Shown here piece by piece: positions 50,670 to 63,423 of a stretch of DNA of 64,000 bases (position 1 is the stretch's first letter; each line of letters begins with the position of its first letter). The notes below the pieces were generated by a model. It was not told the origin of the DNA, ran no database searches, and was given only the letters and a program-made list of their open reading frames with translations. A program made the position numbers and the translations under genes. This DNA comes from Anisakis pegreffii (lineage: Eukaryota > Nematoda > Chromadorea > Rhabditida > Anisakidae), in assembly GCA_035041965.1 (NCBI GenBank), contig JAPYMA010000782.1, positions 1 to 64,000 of the forward strand. The letters are read 5' to 3'.

Positions 50670-51816
50670 TGTAGTCGGTTGGTGGCAAGCAGACGAATAA
50701 GACTGAGTGTCGAATGAGATTATCGTTATTCGCAAGAGATTCTCGTTACTTGCTTTGAGATCGATGTGAAAAATATGACCATCCTATTCCATTGAATCTG
50801 ATCCAAGAGAATACCGAACTACAAAAATATCATACGTCCAATCAACGGCTAATTCCTCGACTCAATTGCCATCAAGGTTGCCCAGCCTGAACAACCCAGT
50901 AAACTCATTCACTCGCTCTCCAGTTCTTGAACTCAAAACGTATATGTCCGTTGGGAGTTTGAAAGCGATCGCCTGAATTTAAGAGAGGGTTTAAGATGGG
51001 TTCAGTCGACGAAATGAAAACTGTCAAAAGTCGTTGAAGCAGCATGAGATCCAAACTGGACAACAAATCATAAAATCTAAGCGAAGATTTTCCACAGTGC
51101 ACCATATGTGTTGAAATATGCCATAATCAAAGCAGATTTGCTTTCAGCATACGGACTGTGGAATGAAACTACGGGGACATATTCATACATATATCTGAGC
51201 AGCTTCATCGTGAAAATATTGAATAAACCATTAAAAGATTGCATAAATCTTTGTTGAAAATTCATGATATAATATTCTCAAAATTTACAACACATCACAG
51301 CTGACGTTCGAAATCGTTGTTTAGTCAATGTGCTCAAAATCGCTTGCTTAGCTTAAAATTCGTTCGCTTCAATAAATCGTATGACTGGATAGGTTCAAAA
51401 TTGAAATAAAGGATAAGGATATTATCGACGATTCATTTCATAAAAGAGACCATGACTTTCGAAACTCTAATGGATGTTTTTCCGAAAAACAGTTTATGCT
51501 TTCAGTAAAAATAGTAAATGTTCATTTCACATATCATTTCCCGTTTAAATTATCAGCTTTTGACAAGCAAAACAAACCCATTGGAAATATCGCTCGCTGA
51601 TGCAAGAAATGATGACACATTTGCTTTTGGGTGCTTTTGATGGTGTGGGTAGAAGAAGCCAAATTGCACTTTCGTACGCGCGCGGGCCCGAATGTTTAAA
51701 GGTGAGAGAAGGAGAGGAAAACGCTTCGTAAAAGCACACAAAACGAACCGAATGAATGTAGCCGTGAAACCTAATAACGAGGAATCGTCGTAGCACAATC
51801 TTCGCGTTTGATTCCA
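50670..51816. other. Spacer between TMEM185-like gene and repeat array
   Basis: No gene is supported. Minus-strand frames at 50905-51105 and 51077-51265 overlap and match nothing known. A GC-only run (cgcgcgcgggcccg, about 51677-51690) stands out in AT-rich DNA, next to the left member of an inverted 20-mer pair (51653-51672). Confidence 0.45.
51653..51672. repeat. Outer inverted repeat, left (20 bp)
   Basis: The 20-mer aagaagccaaattgcacttt is the exact reverse complement of 54294-54313. The pair encloses the 176-bp array and its inverted unit, so it may mark the edge of a larger palindromic element. Confidence 0.7.
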
Positions 51817-52655
51817 AATTGAATTCTCTACAAGCACAAAAGGTTTCAGGAAAATTCATCATTTAGTTTTCGAAATTGTAACTTAAAAAGAACCTTCATG
51901 AGTAGAAATAATGCCTTTGCAAGCGATTGAAATGGAAAAAGTGCTGGAACAGAAATTTGATCGGTCAATGCCAAGTAATTTATTGGAAAGAGAATTGAAT
52001 TCTCTGCAAGCACAGAAGGTTTCAGGAAAATTCATCGTTTAGTTTTCGAAATTGTAACTTAAAAAGAACCTTCATGAGTAGAAATAATGCCTTTGCAAGC
52101 GATTGAAATGGAAAAAGTGCTGGAACAGAAATTTGATCGGTCAATGCCAAGTAATTTATTGGAAAGAGAATTGAATTCTCTGCAAGCACAGAAGGTTTCA
52201 GGAAAATTCATCGTTTAGTTTTCGAAATTGTAACTTAAAAAGAACCTTCATGAGTAGAAATAATGCCTTTGCAAGCGATTGAAATGGAAAAAGTGCTGGA
52301 ACAGAAATTTGATCGGTCAATGCCAAGTAATTTATTGGAAAGAGAATTGAATTCTCTGCAAGCACAGAAGGTTTCAGGAAAATTCATCGTTTAGTTTTCG
52401 AAATTGTAACTTAAAAAGAACCTTCATGAGTAGAAATAATGCCTTTGCAAGCGATTGAAATGGAAAAAGTGCTGGAACAGAAATTTGATCGGTCAATGCC
52501 AAGTAATTTATTGGAAAGAGAATTGAATTCTCTGCAAGCACAGAAGGTTTCAGGAAAATTCATCGTTTAGTTTTCGAAATTGTAACTTAAAAAGAACCTT
52601 CATGAGTAGAAATAATGCCTTTGCAAGCGATTGAAATGGAAAAAGTGACGGATCA
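51817..52655 (+). repeat. Tandem array of 176-bp units, about 4.8 copies
   Basis: The phrase aggtttcaggaaaattcatc starts at 51841, 52017, 52193, 52369 and 52545, an exact 176-bp period. Units 2 to 5 are nearly identical; the first differs at a few bases (ctctacaagcacaaaa). The last unit breaks off after ggaaaaagtg into unique sequence (acggatcag). No frame stays open through the unit in a coding way. The array faces an inverted copy at 53842-54036. Confidence 0.95.
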
Positions 52656-53841
52656 GAAAATTCGGTGAAAAGTGGATGAAACAGTATGTCAATCATTGAC
52701 GGAATATCTCACTTCCATCAGCTATATACCACTGGTCATTATTGATTATTGACCGTTCCATAAGAATGATTTAATTTTCACAGTATAATAATACTGTTTT
52801 TCATGCATTTGGGCAATGCAGATCTCGTTTCTGCAGTGGTTGCTAAAGAATCATTAAATGCTCAACAGACCTATAGAATGCCCAACAGGGGCTCGAAGTG
52901 ACAGCCGGAATCGTTTCTCAGCAACAGTGTTGGTCGTTGTGGGAGTGGCTCGACCAACATCTGCAATTTCAGGTATAGTGGGAACCATACGGATCGCATG
53001 TTTACAGTTTGTCCATTTTGTTGAGAAAGATGGTGTCCTCTTTATATAACTGATCGGATGTAGTGTGAGATTTTTCAGCTGGGATGAGTGAAATTTAACC
53101 CAGGATGCCAAAGTTATGTTTATCAAACGAGGATGGAAGCAGTTTATGATCAGGTTAAGGATACCACATCAGGATCACATGCAATAGAATCTATTGGGAT
53201 GGTAAATATAATAGAATAGATTATATTGGGTTAGGTTTCACTCATCCCGGCTGGATAGTCTCGCTTTCTTTCCGCTAAGAAATGAGTTTTAAACCATTTA
53301 TTATTAATACTACAACACAATTAAAAAGTTAGGAAAGACTGCATGACGTCCGCATGCATAACACCATCACAGTTACTGCACTTCAGAAATGTAGGCTTTT
53401 AAAGTGGGATCATACAGAGGTTGGAGTGATGAAGGGGACCAAAACTATTTTTACTCAAAGGATGACAATAATAGCATTTACAGAAACTGAGCGATAGGTG
53501 TCAGCTCGGAGGTATATAAAATGATTTACGACCATAACGAAGATGAAAATGCTTGAAGCGTTTTGTGACATTTGAGTATTTGCATGTTTGGATGAGGCAG
53601 AGGTTATGTGACTGTCACGGGATCAAATTGCTGCCTGAATAGTAGAACGGATACGGAGATTAGTAGACAAGATGTTTTGGAGTATCGATTAGCAATAATA
53701 ATGCTGCCAGAGAGGTTAATGAAACGTAGCAATAAGAACTTCAACTGCGGTTTAGAAGTGAAGATAGTTGTATGTGGTACCAACTGCATGAACCCAGTTA
53801 TTCATGCACTACTGTATGACAACGACATATAAAAAATAACA
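52656..53841. other. Interior of the inverted-repeat structure
   Basis: About 1.2 kb of single-copy sequence between the array and its inverted unit. Two short frames (52858-53049 and 53608-53832, the second opening from GTG) match nothing I know. No transposase or reverse-transcriptase motif is visible. It could be the cargo of a non-autonomous foldback element. Confidence 0.5.
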
Positions 53842-54036
53842 TCTGTTCCGTCACTTTTTCCATTTCAATCGCTTGCAAAGGCATTATTTCTACTCATGAA
53901 GGTTCTTTTTAAGTTACAATTTCGAAAACTAAACGATGAATTTTCCTGAAACCTTCTGTGCCTGTAGAGAATTCAATTCTCTTTCCAATGGACTACTTGG
54001 CATTGACCGATCAAATCTCTGTTCCGACACTTTTTC
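53842..54036 (-). repeat. Single inverted unit of the 176-bp repeat
   Basis: Reads as the reverse complement of the array unit: ctttttccatttcaatcgct, then aaaactaaacgatgaatttt, then acttggcattgaccgatcaa. The inner boundary (tctgttccgtcac) matches the gtgacggatcaga after the last array unit, so the inverted repeats share the same inner end. Similarity stops just past gacactttttcc. Confidence 0.9.
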
Positions 54037-54473
54037 CTCTTCAATTGATCACATCACTTTTATTTGATTGAAACTTCCCTGGTCAATCTTTTACTGCTCC
54101 CTAAATGAGCCAATTCTTGTAGCCAGTCTTTGTCTGAACTTGAAAAATTTATTTCTCTTCCCAATGACACCTCATGTAAACATTCAGGTCAGGTGTAGCC
54201 TTGAAATACGTCAAATTCCTGTGCCTCATCGATGAATTAATTCGCCCTATTGGATCTCTTTTTCTCTGTGCTCTACCTGACCGCATCGCTTCAAAAGTGC
54301 AATTTGGCTTCTTTTGCCAACCCCCTTTTGATTTCACGTGTACGTTCATATATCTGCTGTCATTAAATTGCGTGTGTGAACAGTCGACGTTTTTGCAGAC
54401 ATTTACTATTGCTAATGATAAGAAGCAACCATTTTAAACATTATTATCAGTTGCAGTTGGAAGGACGGATGCG
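54037..54473. other. Right flank of repeat structure and PUS7 5' region
   Basis: Contains the right outer inverted 20-mer (54294-54313). Next come attattatcag and ttgcag, about 10-25 nt before the PUS7 ATG, likely acceptors for a spliced leader or a 5' UTR intron. Confidence 0.5.
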
Positions 54474-57400
54474 ATGGAGAGAGATTTTTATTTGACTGAA
54501 TATTTGGGTGAACCATGTTCACAAATGAAGTGCATCTTGAAGCAACGATATTCAGATTTTATTGTCAACGAAATAACATGTGATCAAAAAATCACTGGTT
54601 TGTGCCCATTTTTGTGCTTGTTTGCAATGCACTGTGCTGCTGCAGTGGCCATAATACATGAATGCATGCATGCCACTCTGTTCTGGAGAGCAAATGGTCC
54701 CAGAAATACACTACCTCAAGATTAATCATTTAAAATGTTCCAGGAGCGAGATTACTTCTTGACGTCAGTTCACGTATTTCGACGCATCCTTGTTCATAGC
54801 ATTCTATGAAATGTCGTAATTATGTCACGAAAAGAAACCGCATTTGTAAAGCTCCATTTAACTGCAACAAAAATATCATGCATCAGATCACAGTACCATA
54901 GATTACAGTAACGAGACTTGAAGAAGTCACCAGATCTAATGACAGTAACGAAATGAAATTGGTTTCGTTGGATGAATAAATTTCTCAGTTTGATTCCACT
55001 GATGTATCAGGAATGATGATACATCGTGCAGTTGAATGATGAGTCGATGGAAGAGAAATTGCCCAATACATGCGTCAGAACAACTTTCTGCAGCAACATT
55101 TTATGATGACAGAGATTTTGTTTTTTTTGCTCCATCAGTCGTGCAATAAATTATAGAGATTTGCCGTGCTGAGGATTCGTTGGGTGTAGTAAACGATACG
55201 GATGAAGTTAAAAAATCGATCAACGACGAGGCTGGAAGTCCACCAGATGGTATCTCATCGGATCAAATCAGCGAGATTGATGAACTTTTAAAAGACTCAT
55301 CAAAATCCGTTAAAATATCCACTGATGTTCGGTTGCCTTCACTTTTTTCGTTGGCTTTGTCATTTTGTGATATGTTCATGTTTCACGCAACCAGGAAAAT
55401 GAGGCGAATTTGCATGTTTAGCTCGATTTGGATGAGTTAAAAATTAAGTTCTGATTTTTATCATTCTTTCGAGGGCCAATTCGGAATTTGTTGACGTTTG
55501 CTTCAGTGTCACCTCATTTCATCCTTCATTCAGAATATGGACAAAACAGGAAGAACAAAAATTCATGAGTGGGTTCGGCAACGTTACAACGGCAAACTGA
55601 GCTCACAAACTCGTGATCAGTCCATTGTAATTTCGTGTTCTGGTAATGATAATAGGTTGGTCGCATGAATATTTCTGCTATTTTATGTTTCTTTCTCACT
55701 ACGATTGAAATTTTGTTCCACAATGGTGATGAAAATAAATCTTGTGTGCTTTCAATGAAATATTTTTAGGAAGCGTAGAATATGGCCAGAAGATCGACCA
55801 GACTATCTGCATTTCACACTATCCAAGGAGAACAAAGATTCTCTCTATGCGGTGTCTTTAATCGCCAAGTTTCTCGGGTCGGTCATGCTTCATTTTACGG
55901 AGAATTTCAAATCTTGTGATTAAAATGAGAAGTCTTTGTTAAGAATTTCTATGTCAGCGCACAATTAAGTGTGATCCATATTGCATGAGATGTCCGCCCG
56001 GGTGTGGTCTTCAAAGAGCAGTAATTTATTCTGTTCTGCAATGTTGAGAAGAGTTAACTTTCAGTATAAAAGCCTCAAATTTTGGTTTATGTGGTCTGAA
56101 AGATCGGCGTGCCATAACCTCACAACGAGTTTCGTTGTATCGCATTGACGCGGAGCGTGTTCGTGCTTTAAATCCGAGATTACGTGGGATCCGACTGTCG
56201 GATTTCAGCTATGCGCCAGAAGCATGTCAACTGGGTCAACTGTGGGGGAATCAGTTCAAAATTATTTTAAGGTATCAACATTAACCTTTTAAGATGTCAG
56301 TTGAAGATCGACCAGACTAACTTCTTTCGCAGTATTCGTTCTAACACAGAAATTTCTGTGTAAATCTCGTTGTCTGTATCGTTTTTCTTTTCTTCAATTT
56401 TTGTGAAACACCGTAGTAAGTGATGGAATGTGATAAGTGCTTGACAAGATTACTTCAGCCGAGTGAAATATGTATGCGTAATTTGATGATTTAAGATCGG
56501 TAAATAATTGTACAGATGACGTGGAAATCAATAGGAGATTAAATGAATTTCGCCAAATGGGTTTCATAAATTACTTTGGGACACAACGATTTGGATCGTG
56601 TGGTATTGATACAGCTGAAGTTGGCATTGCCATACTGAAGAAGGATTATGAAGCAGCTGTTCGCAAAATACTTAAGCAAAGACCACTGAAAGGTGGGCTG
56701 ATGTTTGCCATAATCCAGTGTCTTTTTTGTAATTTCAGTACTATCATGGATAATCGAGTTTTACTGAGGATCACTTTTTGTTGTTTTTTGTTGAGTTTAT
56801 CCACTGTAAGTGAAAACTATCTTGAATGGATTACCTGAACGTCATTGAAACATGTATAGTAACGCCAATGAAACTATGATTTCATTTTTAAGTAAATTGA
56901 AGGCTGCTTAAATAGCGCTATAGAAGAGTGGAATCAAAGTGGTGATGCTTCAGCCGCTGTGAAGAAATTATTTGGTGGACAGGTATGATCGTGGTCACAA
57001 TGCTGAGAGTAATGACCAATATTTATTCAATTTTTGTTGCCACTTTCACTCTATGCAAATTTTAACAGTGTACAGTGAATGTGATGATGACATCGATAGC
57101 AATATTATAAAAACGTTGTCGTCGAATAAATTGAACATTCGCATTCAAGGGATTTGCTTCAATCGAGGCTCGTCTGCTGTCATCGTTATCCAACGCGAAG
57201 GGTGATTTCAATGGCGCTCTGATGAGGTTACCGAGAAATAATCGCAGTTTATACGTTCATGCTTATCAGAGTCTTTTGTGGAACAAGGTTCGTTTTCATT
57301 TCTACTATTTTCCCGTTTCTAATATTTTGCTAACTGAAATTACCGGACATTATTTTTTTGCTCATTCATCTGCATCCATTCTTGATTTAAAACGTTTCTT

Positions 57401-59171
57401 GTAGAGTGTCCATTTGGACAGTGTTGATACCAGTAGGGCTGAGTAGATCATCCGCATGAGAAAGTGCAGTCGCTGTGAAAATCGGTCGAGCCAGTAATCT
57501 GAACTAGATACCCAGGCTCGACATCAACTTGAACATCTCAAACTCAACAATTAATGAACATAACCTAACAGTTCACTTATTTTTCCCCTTCAGTTGTTAA
57601 GTTACCTCAGAATGTCGCAAGCAGTTTGCGGAACGTTGATCATATTCATTACGCAATCATCTTCATTATCATATTATCCACGTCGTACTTATTTCTTCTT
57701 CACTAAGAACTGACCGTCATATTGATCATTAGTCACATTTTGGAATTGGGGATTTTGTGTGCATTGTTATGTGTCTGCTGAAGCGCACAGTATACAAATC
57801 CATATTCTTAATCCATTCAATATATCCATTCGTAAGACAACGAAATTCACTTCAGATAGTATCACGTCGAATTCAAAAATACGGATGCAGCGTTTTGGAA
57901 GGTGACATCGATGTGGAAGGAGCGAAGCTGAAAAAAACTGATGATATTTCTCGTGTTGCCTTACCGCTTCCATCATCCGATATGAACTTACCTGAAAATG
58001 AAGGTTTCTTGATTGTTTTTTTCTTATATATCCTCAAACGTTTTCGTGTTTTTCAATTGATTTAATTTTCTTCACATGAATTCAAATGAGAAATAAATAA
58101 TCGAAATATTTTCCTGATACGTCCTCTTGTCATTTGTTACTTTTTTGACCATATCTTGTGTATAGTCGTAATCCATCAATTTCAGTTTCCGATTGGTACG
58201 AGGAGTGTATGCAAGAGGATGGTGTAACACGTGAAATGTTCAAATCGCTCGAAAGGTAAAGTTCCTTGTCGTTTGCTAATATTTATAAGTTTTTACACAT
58301 CATTTTTTTAAAATTTCAGCATCGTTCACTCTCGATTGTTGATGTTTCGGTTTTTCAAATTTGGAAAAGCGATTTTTCATATGATTCCTTTGCTGATGTA
58401 TCTTTCACTGCATTTTCAATCGTTTTGCAGTCAGTACGCGATTGGAGGTGTGCTGCGACCAATGGTTGTGAAAGTTGAGAATGTTGCATACGAACTGTTG
58501 AAATATCCGGATAACGATACACGATTACAACCGGATTTGAACGGTGAATATGATGAAGACAAAATTGGCAGTGGTGATCTGAAGGCTATTTCACTTACAT
58601 TCTCGCTACAATCCGGTTGTTATGCAACTGTTGCTTTAAGACAATTGACCAGGTAGAGAATAACTTTTTAGTTTTACACTGCCACATTTATTATATTTTA
58701 TTGATGAATTGGCTATAAGACACCAATCTGAATCAACAATGAATGTGAAGCAGTCACTCTGTAGCGGGGTGTATTATATGATGCGCAGTGCGATACTTCA
58801 TTGTGTTTGATCGTTCTTAGTGCAGTGCAAACAGTGATAAAAGGGAACCTTTTAGTTATTTCATGCAAATGATTTTTTTTTTGAAGAGTTGGATTACTTT
58901 TGGGTTACACTCAGTTTATCTGACTTTCGATAGAAAAGACATCTGTGAATAAGAGAACAAATGTATTCATTTATAAACTTTGAGAGGAAGGCAACTCTTT
59001 CTTCGGAAATTATTATCAACTCGTATTGCGTTACTTTGAAAGAGAATTTTGAATAATTCAAATTTTACACTGTGTTTTTGTAGGACTGATATGAGCAAAA
59101 TGGCACAGTCGAATAATGGTGGAGCATCTGATGACGTGAATGAAGAGTCTGAATTGACAGCAACGGAATGA
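54474..59171 (+). CDS. PUS7: PUS7, TruD-family tRNA/mRNA pseudouridine synthase, 12 exons
   Basis: Converts uridine to pseudouridine in tRNA and other RNAs. Exons: 54474-54597, 55157-55326, 55534-55655, 55770-55877, 56065-56271, 56496-56692, 56903-56982, 57150-57287, 57856-58003, 58186-58255, 58431-58652 and 59084-59171 (TGA). The sum is 1674 nt, 557 residues, all phases closing; human PUS7 has 661. The start MERDFYLTEYLG leads into ILKQRYSDFIVNEI. The catalytic motif is GLKDRRAIT with the catalytic Asp at about residue 188. Motif II, INYFGTQRFG, is near 268-277, and PRNNRSLYVHAYQS near 364-377. The end reads FSLQSGCYATVALRQLTR plus an acidic tail. Exons 6, 7 and 8 use aag acceptors instead of cag. 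The N-terminus is shorter than in vertebrates. No exon is missing as far as I can tell. Confidence 0.96.
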
Positions 59172-60265
59172 CAAATTGCGAAGTTGATTTGATGTAAAGT
59201 TGCGAAAAGTTATTCGAGTCAGACGTTGCTGCACTAGTTATCGACAGTTTTTCTTCACTAACAATTAGATTATATTACCTATGATTCTCGGATGCTGTAC
59301 CTCACAGGTTCATAGAATCTGAAATCAGCATACTGCATACGTTCCGTTCAAATTCATGTTTTGCTTCAGCTTGAGAATTTCCAAACAATCTTGTGCACGG
59401 ATGAAGTGAAACTATTTAGTGCTATCGTTATTTATTCATTTGATTAGCAGATCATTAGTTTACCTTCATTCCTGTGATCGCTTCATTGCTTACGTTGCTT
59501 ATCGTTAATATGACAAAAAATTAGCATTTTCATTGTTATTTCGAAGTTGGCTTAAATTCATCATCGAGAAAATCAAATTTCATCGTGATTCAACCGAATT
59601 ACATTTGAGCGTATTTGTTTGTTATTTTCGATTTATTGTTAACTCCGTAGTGGTTGTTGTTGAAAAATTTTGTTAAGTTTTTATTAATCTGTGTCAGTTT
59701 TAAAAGTTTTCATTCAGTTTCGTTCATTGTTGCCTGTTTTATGAAATTGGCTATTTGTAGTGATGTCTTTGAAGATGGATAAATTCTTATTCAACAAATT
59801 TACAGTGTTTCTTTCCTGTTGAAATTCCATTTTCTTTATTGGAATCTTATTCGATATACCCGTTTGTCGTTTTTAAACAGTCTTTCAAATGGACTCATCA
59901 GATGAACTGGCGGTTCATCTTAGTGATATTATATTGATAAGGAAATGGGTTTATTCCTTTCTTTAGCAGATATGTCCACATTGCTTCAGTGTTGTTCTTC
60001 ATCCAGCAACTCAGAGCCGCGAGAAAATTTTGCGGTTTCTATCGTACAAAACCTTGTGTTTTGTACTGGATATGAGCATGAATCGATATGTTCCACTTGA
60101 GTTGATTTCGACTTGAGTGAAATTCTTTCAACTGATTACCGTTGTTTTTTTTCGAAATGACACGACAGATAATTAAAATAAGCAACGAGAAATAATTATG
60201 TGTTATAAAATATTCCAATCTATCACTTTTTTTTCTGTTCATTGTTTGTAGCAAATAATTTCAGA
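59172..60265. other. Spacer between PUS7 and FBXO7-like genes
   Basis: Presumed PUS7 3' UTR and intergenic DNA, with no supported gene. It ends in caaataatttcag immediately before the FBXO7-like ATG, a strong acceptor that suggests trans-splicing or a non-coding 5' exon. Confidence 0.5.
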
Positions 60266-63200
60266 ATGAGAGTCTCAGTGAAATCGTTCACTGATGGACG
60301 TATTGAAATTTTTGATGATGTTGACGCGATGAATTTTCAAGAATTTCGCGTACACATTATTCGACGGTTCTCATTGAGAAAGTAAGATCATTCGAATATT
60401 TGCGTTCAGATGAACAGTTTATTTTTATCCGCATATTCTTTAAGTGATCTATGCACTTGTTTGATTCATCAATCGAGTTTTTCTTTGTTCACTTTCCACA
60501 GAGATCTCTTTTCTTCACTTGTTCGAAACCGATGGGAATATATACCACCCTTCCAGTGATTTCTCGTTGATGTGCGGTAGTCAGCAATTACCGCGCGATG
60601 CTGACACTAGGCTCACTGCAGCGAGTATTGGACTGGTGTCGGGCGATCGTCTCAGACTTATCATCGCAAATGAACCGTATGCTATTTTATGAATCATTGG
60701 AACTTTTCTTGTTGTTTTGTCTCCACGAATCCTCAGGCAAACCGTTGCTGTCACGTTGTGATAATGGAGTTGATTGTGGTCATTTTCTGTAACACAAGCT
60801 TTCTCTTGCGTCTGATTGCTGAATCGGAATTGAAGAGATAAACTAGCGATTGTTTCGTGTCGTTTGACAGAGTTCTACGAATAGTATTCTATTGATGGAG
60901 TTATCATCGTATCGATCAATTTACTTGTGATGCTTGTTGCTGATTTAGTCGCAATGAATATATAGTTAATCATGGATTCCTGACAATTTAAAAGTTTAAA
61001 AGTTTAGTGTATAAAATTTTTGTAGGCTTCAAGAGACCGATACGGCTGCTTTGTTAAGTTATGAACAACGTGAACCGCAATCGCCTTCGAATTCAATGGA
61101 GGTCCAAAATGAGTTAGCTCCGCAAGAAGTCAAAACCGAGCAGCAGCAAAATGATTCCCGTCAAGAGGATGAAAGCTCGATCACATCGATCGTCATCAAC
61201 GAATTGAAGAAAAACGGCTTCTATGTGAGTGCCTGCCTTCCACAAGGATCGTGCTGATGCTACGAGAAGAAGCTTTTGTATTCTTGTATTCAACTTTTCC
61301 ACGAAAAAACAACGACGACTCGTCAGATTTTCACTCTTATGCATAGTCTTGAAATTGTGTATGCCTTATTGTTAGCTTTATTCGTGCCTAGCAATTGAGT
61401 TGGGTTTCAGAAAAAAACAAACAAACAAACAAACCTACTGCCTTCTATGAGTAGAAGACTGAGCAAACATGCGAAATGCTCTTGGATGGTTATGCCATTG
61501 TTGTTGTTGTTGAATTTCAGTGTAAAAAATTATCGGATGATGGCACACGACTGTTGTTTCGTCATGCAGAAAGCGCGTTGAGTGCTGAAATTGATTTTCA
61601 TCACTACGAAGATCAACGCGCTAAGTGTTCGCATCTAACAATCAGTGTTATATATCCGACAAGTCGTCAGTTTCTAACACCGGTTGTAATCGACGAAAGT
61701 GCACACGAATTGCGATCGTTCATTGATGAAAATATCATCGCACAACTGCAAAGCGCATTAATTGGACGTTCGTTTCATTTCATTATTCTTCTCTCACTTT
61801 GTTTTGATCAATTTTTGTGGCTTAGAATTAGTCGTCATCATATCTTCCAGTTTTCTCTTATAATTCGTTTGATCAAATTGAATGAATGTTGGTTCCGAAT
61901 CAGAATCTTTTTTGTTTTTTGATACCTGATCAGTATAATGTTCTCATTTGTGCGTCGAATCGTATCCATTAAATGAGACTGATACGAGTTGCTGTGTCGT
62001 GTTGATGGAATATGACTATCCACAACAAGCTATCGTCTTAACGAGATCTTTTATTACCATCGACTCAAATAGGATCGATCAGTTATGAGTGAAAGCATTT
62101 GCTGTCAATGTTCGTTCACACTGATCATCCAGTCTGTTGAATATGTGCATCTTCCACAGTACAGCTTACAATCAAGCAAGGTCATCATCGCATCTACAAA
62201 ATCTTCACTGCTTCTCAACGCCGGTGCTTTTTTTGAAAACCTCTTGCGAGTTGCAGATAGAAATCGTTTTCTACGTTTATTGGGACATGAGACGTTGGCT
62301 GAACGAATCCTGAAAGAATTGAGCGCAAAAGATGTTCTTCGTTTGGAGTGTACGTGTACACATGCGAATAAAGCGTGCAATGTCAATCTTGCCTTTACGG
62401 AACGGTTATGGAAACATTTTGTTGAAAGGGACTTCGGAACTGGTAATTCTTAGTTGATTCGAAATTATTACTCGAATATCAATAATCTTTTTGTTGTGTT
62501 TTTTTTTTTCACTAATTGTTCAATCGTCGATGAGAATTTCGCGTAAAATTTTATTTCAACGAATTGGATTAATTACATCGAATCCCAAGTCCAAAGCCAG
62601 TTGTTGACGATGTTCCCTAAAGAGTTGGCTGACAAGGTTTCCCTGAAGAACCAATCTCTACCGAACCGTTTTGCGAATAACTCAGCTTCGATAAGAATAA
62701 AGAGATTGCGCGATTTTTTTAAAGTGCGAAAATTTCGATTATATTTACAACTCATGTACTTATGAGTAAGAAGGCAAGAAAGAAAACGTTTCAAATCATT
62801 GAATGAAAAATTTGCGTTGCACTCAATCATTTTTTGAAAAATCAAGGCGTGTCTATTTTTGCTAGTGCAATTGAGAATCGTTTTACAGAGATCAGTTAAA
62901 GAGGTGATATGGATGTAAATCGCCCTTCACATATCCAGAGCAAACATATGAATCAGTTATAGGTGTAGTGCCGACGAAGGATGAGACGTATCGAGGTTGT
63001 TATCGTCGTTATTCGGACAGAAAGAAAGATGCTGAAAGAAAAGAACGTGAACGACTTTGGGCGATCGGACGAGATGTGATTTTTAATGATCCACTCCGAC
63101 TGGATCCTCCACGTTTGCCACGCGGTATATATCCACCAGATCACGGTGGTATACCGTCCCGACCAGATCCAGATATGCCCCAAGGACCTTTTTTTCCGCA

Positions 63201-63423
63201 ACCAAGAAATCCTTTTTTGCCACCTGAAATTGATCCTTTTCCCGCAGTGTCTCCCTTGCTACCGTCTGCGCATCCACCCCGCAATCCACTCGATCCGTTC
63301 AGTGGTAGTGAGCTGCTGTCAAGCAGACCAAGACGACCGGGTGGTTTGCCGAGACGATACGGTGATCCGGATTCATCAATTGGTGGAGGTTTCTTCGGTG
63401 ATGGAGCTGGTGGATTTATATAA
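60266..63423 (+). CDS. FBXO7: FBXO7-like F-box protein (Ubl, FP/PI31-like, F-box, proline-rich tail)
   Basis: Substrate adaptor of SCF ubiquitin ligases and proteasome-regulator partner in the FBXO7/PI31 family. Exons: 60266-60381, 60557-60676, 61026-61224, 61521-61767, 62257-62442 and 62963-63423 (TAA). The sum is 1329 nt, 442 residues, with all phases closing; human FBXO7 has 522. Residues 1 to about 78 are a ubiquitin-like fold starting MRVSVKSFTDGRIEIF and ending TAASIGLVSGDRLRLII. A charged Gln/Glu linker follows. Exons 3-4 resemble the FP domain (INELKKNGFY, then KKLSDDGTRLLFRH). The F-box is near 238-275 (LAERILKELSAKDVLRLECTC, ending RLWKHFVERDFG). The last exon begins DETYRGCYRRYSDRKK, as FBXO7 has after its F-box, then a Pro/Arg/Gly-rich tail as in FBXO7 and PI31. 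Exon 2 uses the acceptor ccacccttccag; an earlier one gives a premature stop. The FP part is the least certain. Confidence 0.87.
61414..61434. repeat. (AAAC)n microsatellite in FBXO7-like intron 3
   Basis: About five AAAC units lie in the intron between exons 3 and 4. A (TTG)5 run follows at 61498-61512, just before the exon 4 acceptor. Confidence 0.85.

Noticed and set aside
50905..51265. Two overlapping minus-strand frames upstream of the TMEM185-like gene
   Set aside because: They could be joined only with arbitrary splice sites and match no family.
52858..53832. Short frames inside the inverted-repeat structure as a possible transposase
   Set aside because: No DDE/D, helix-turn-helix, reverse-transcriptase or zinc-knuckle pattern can be seen; the frames are too short and unrelated.
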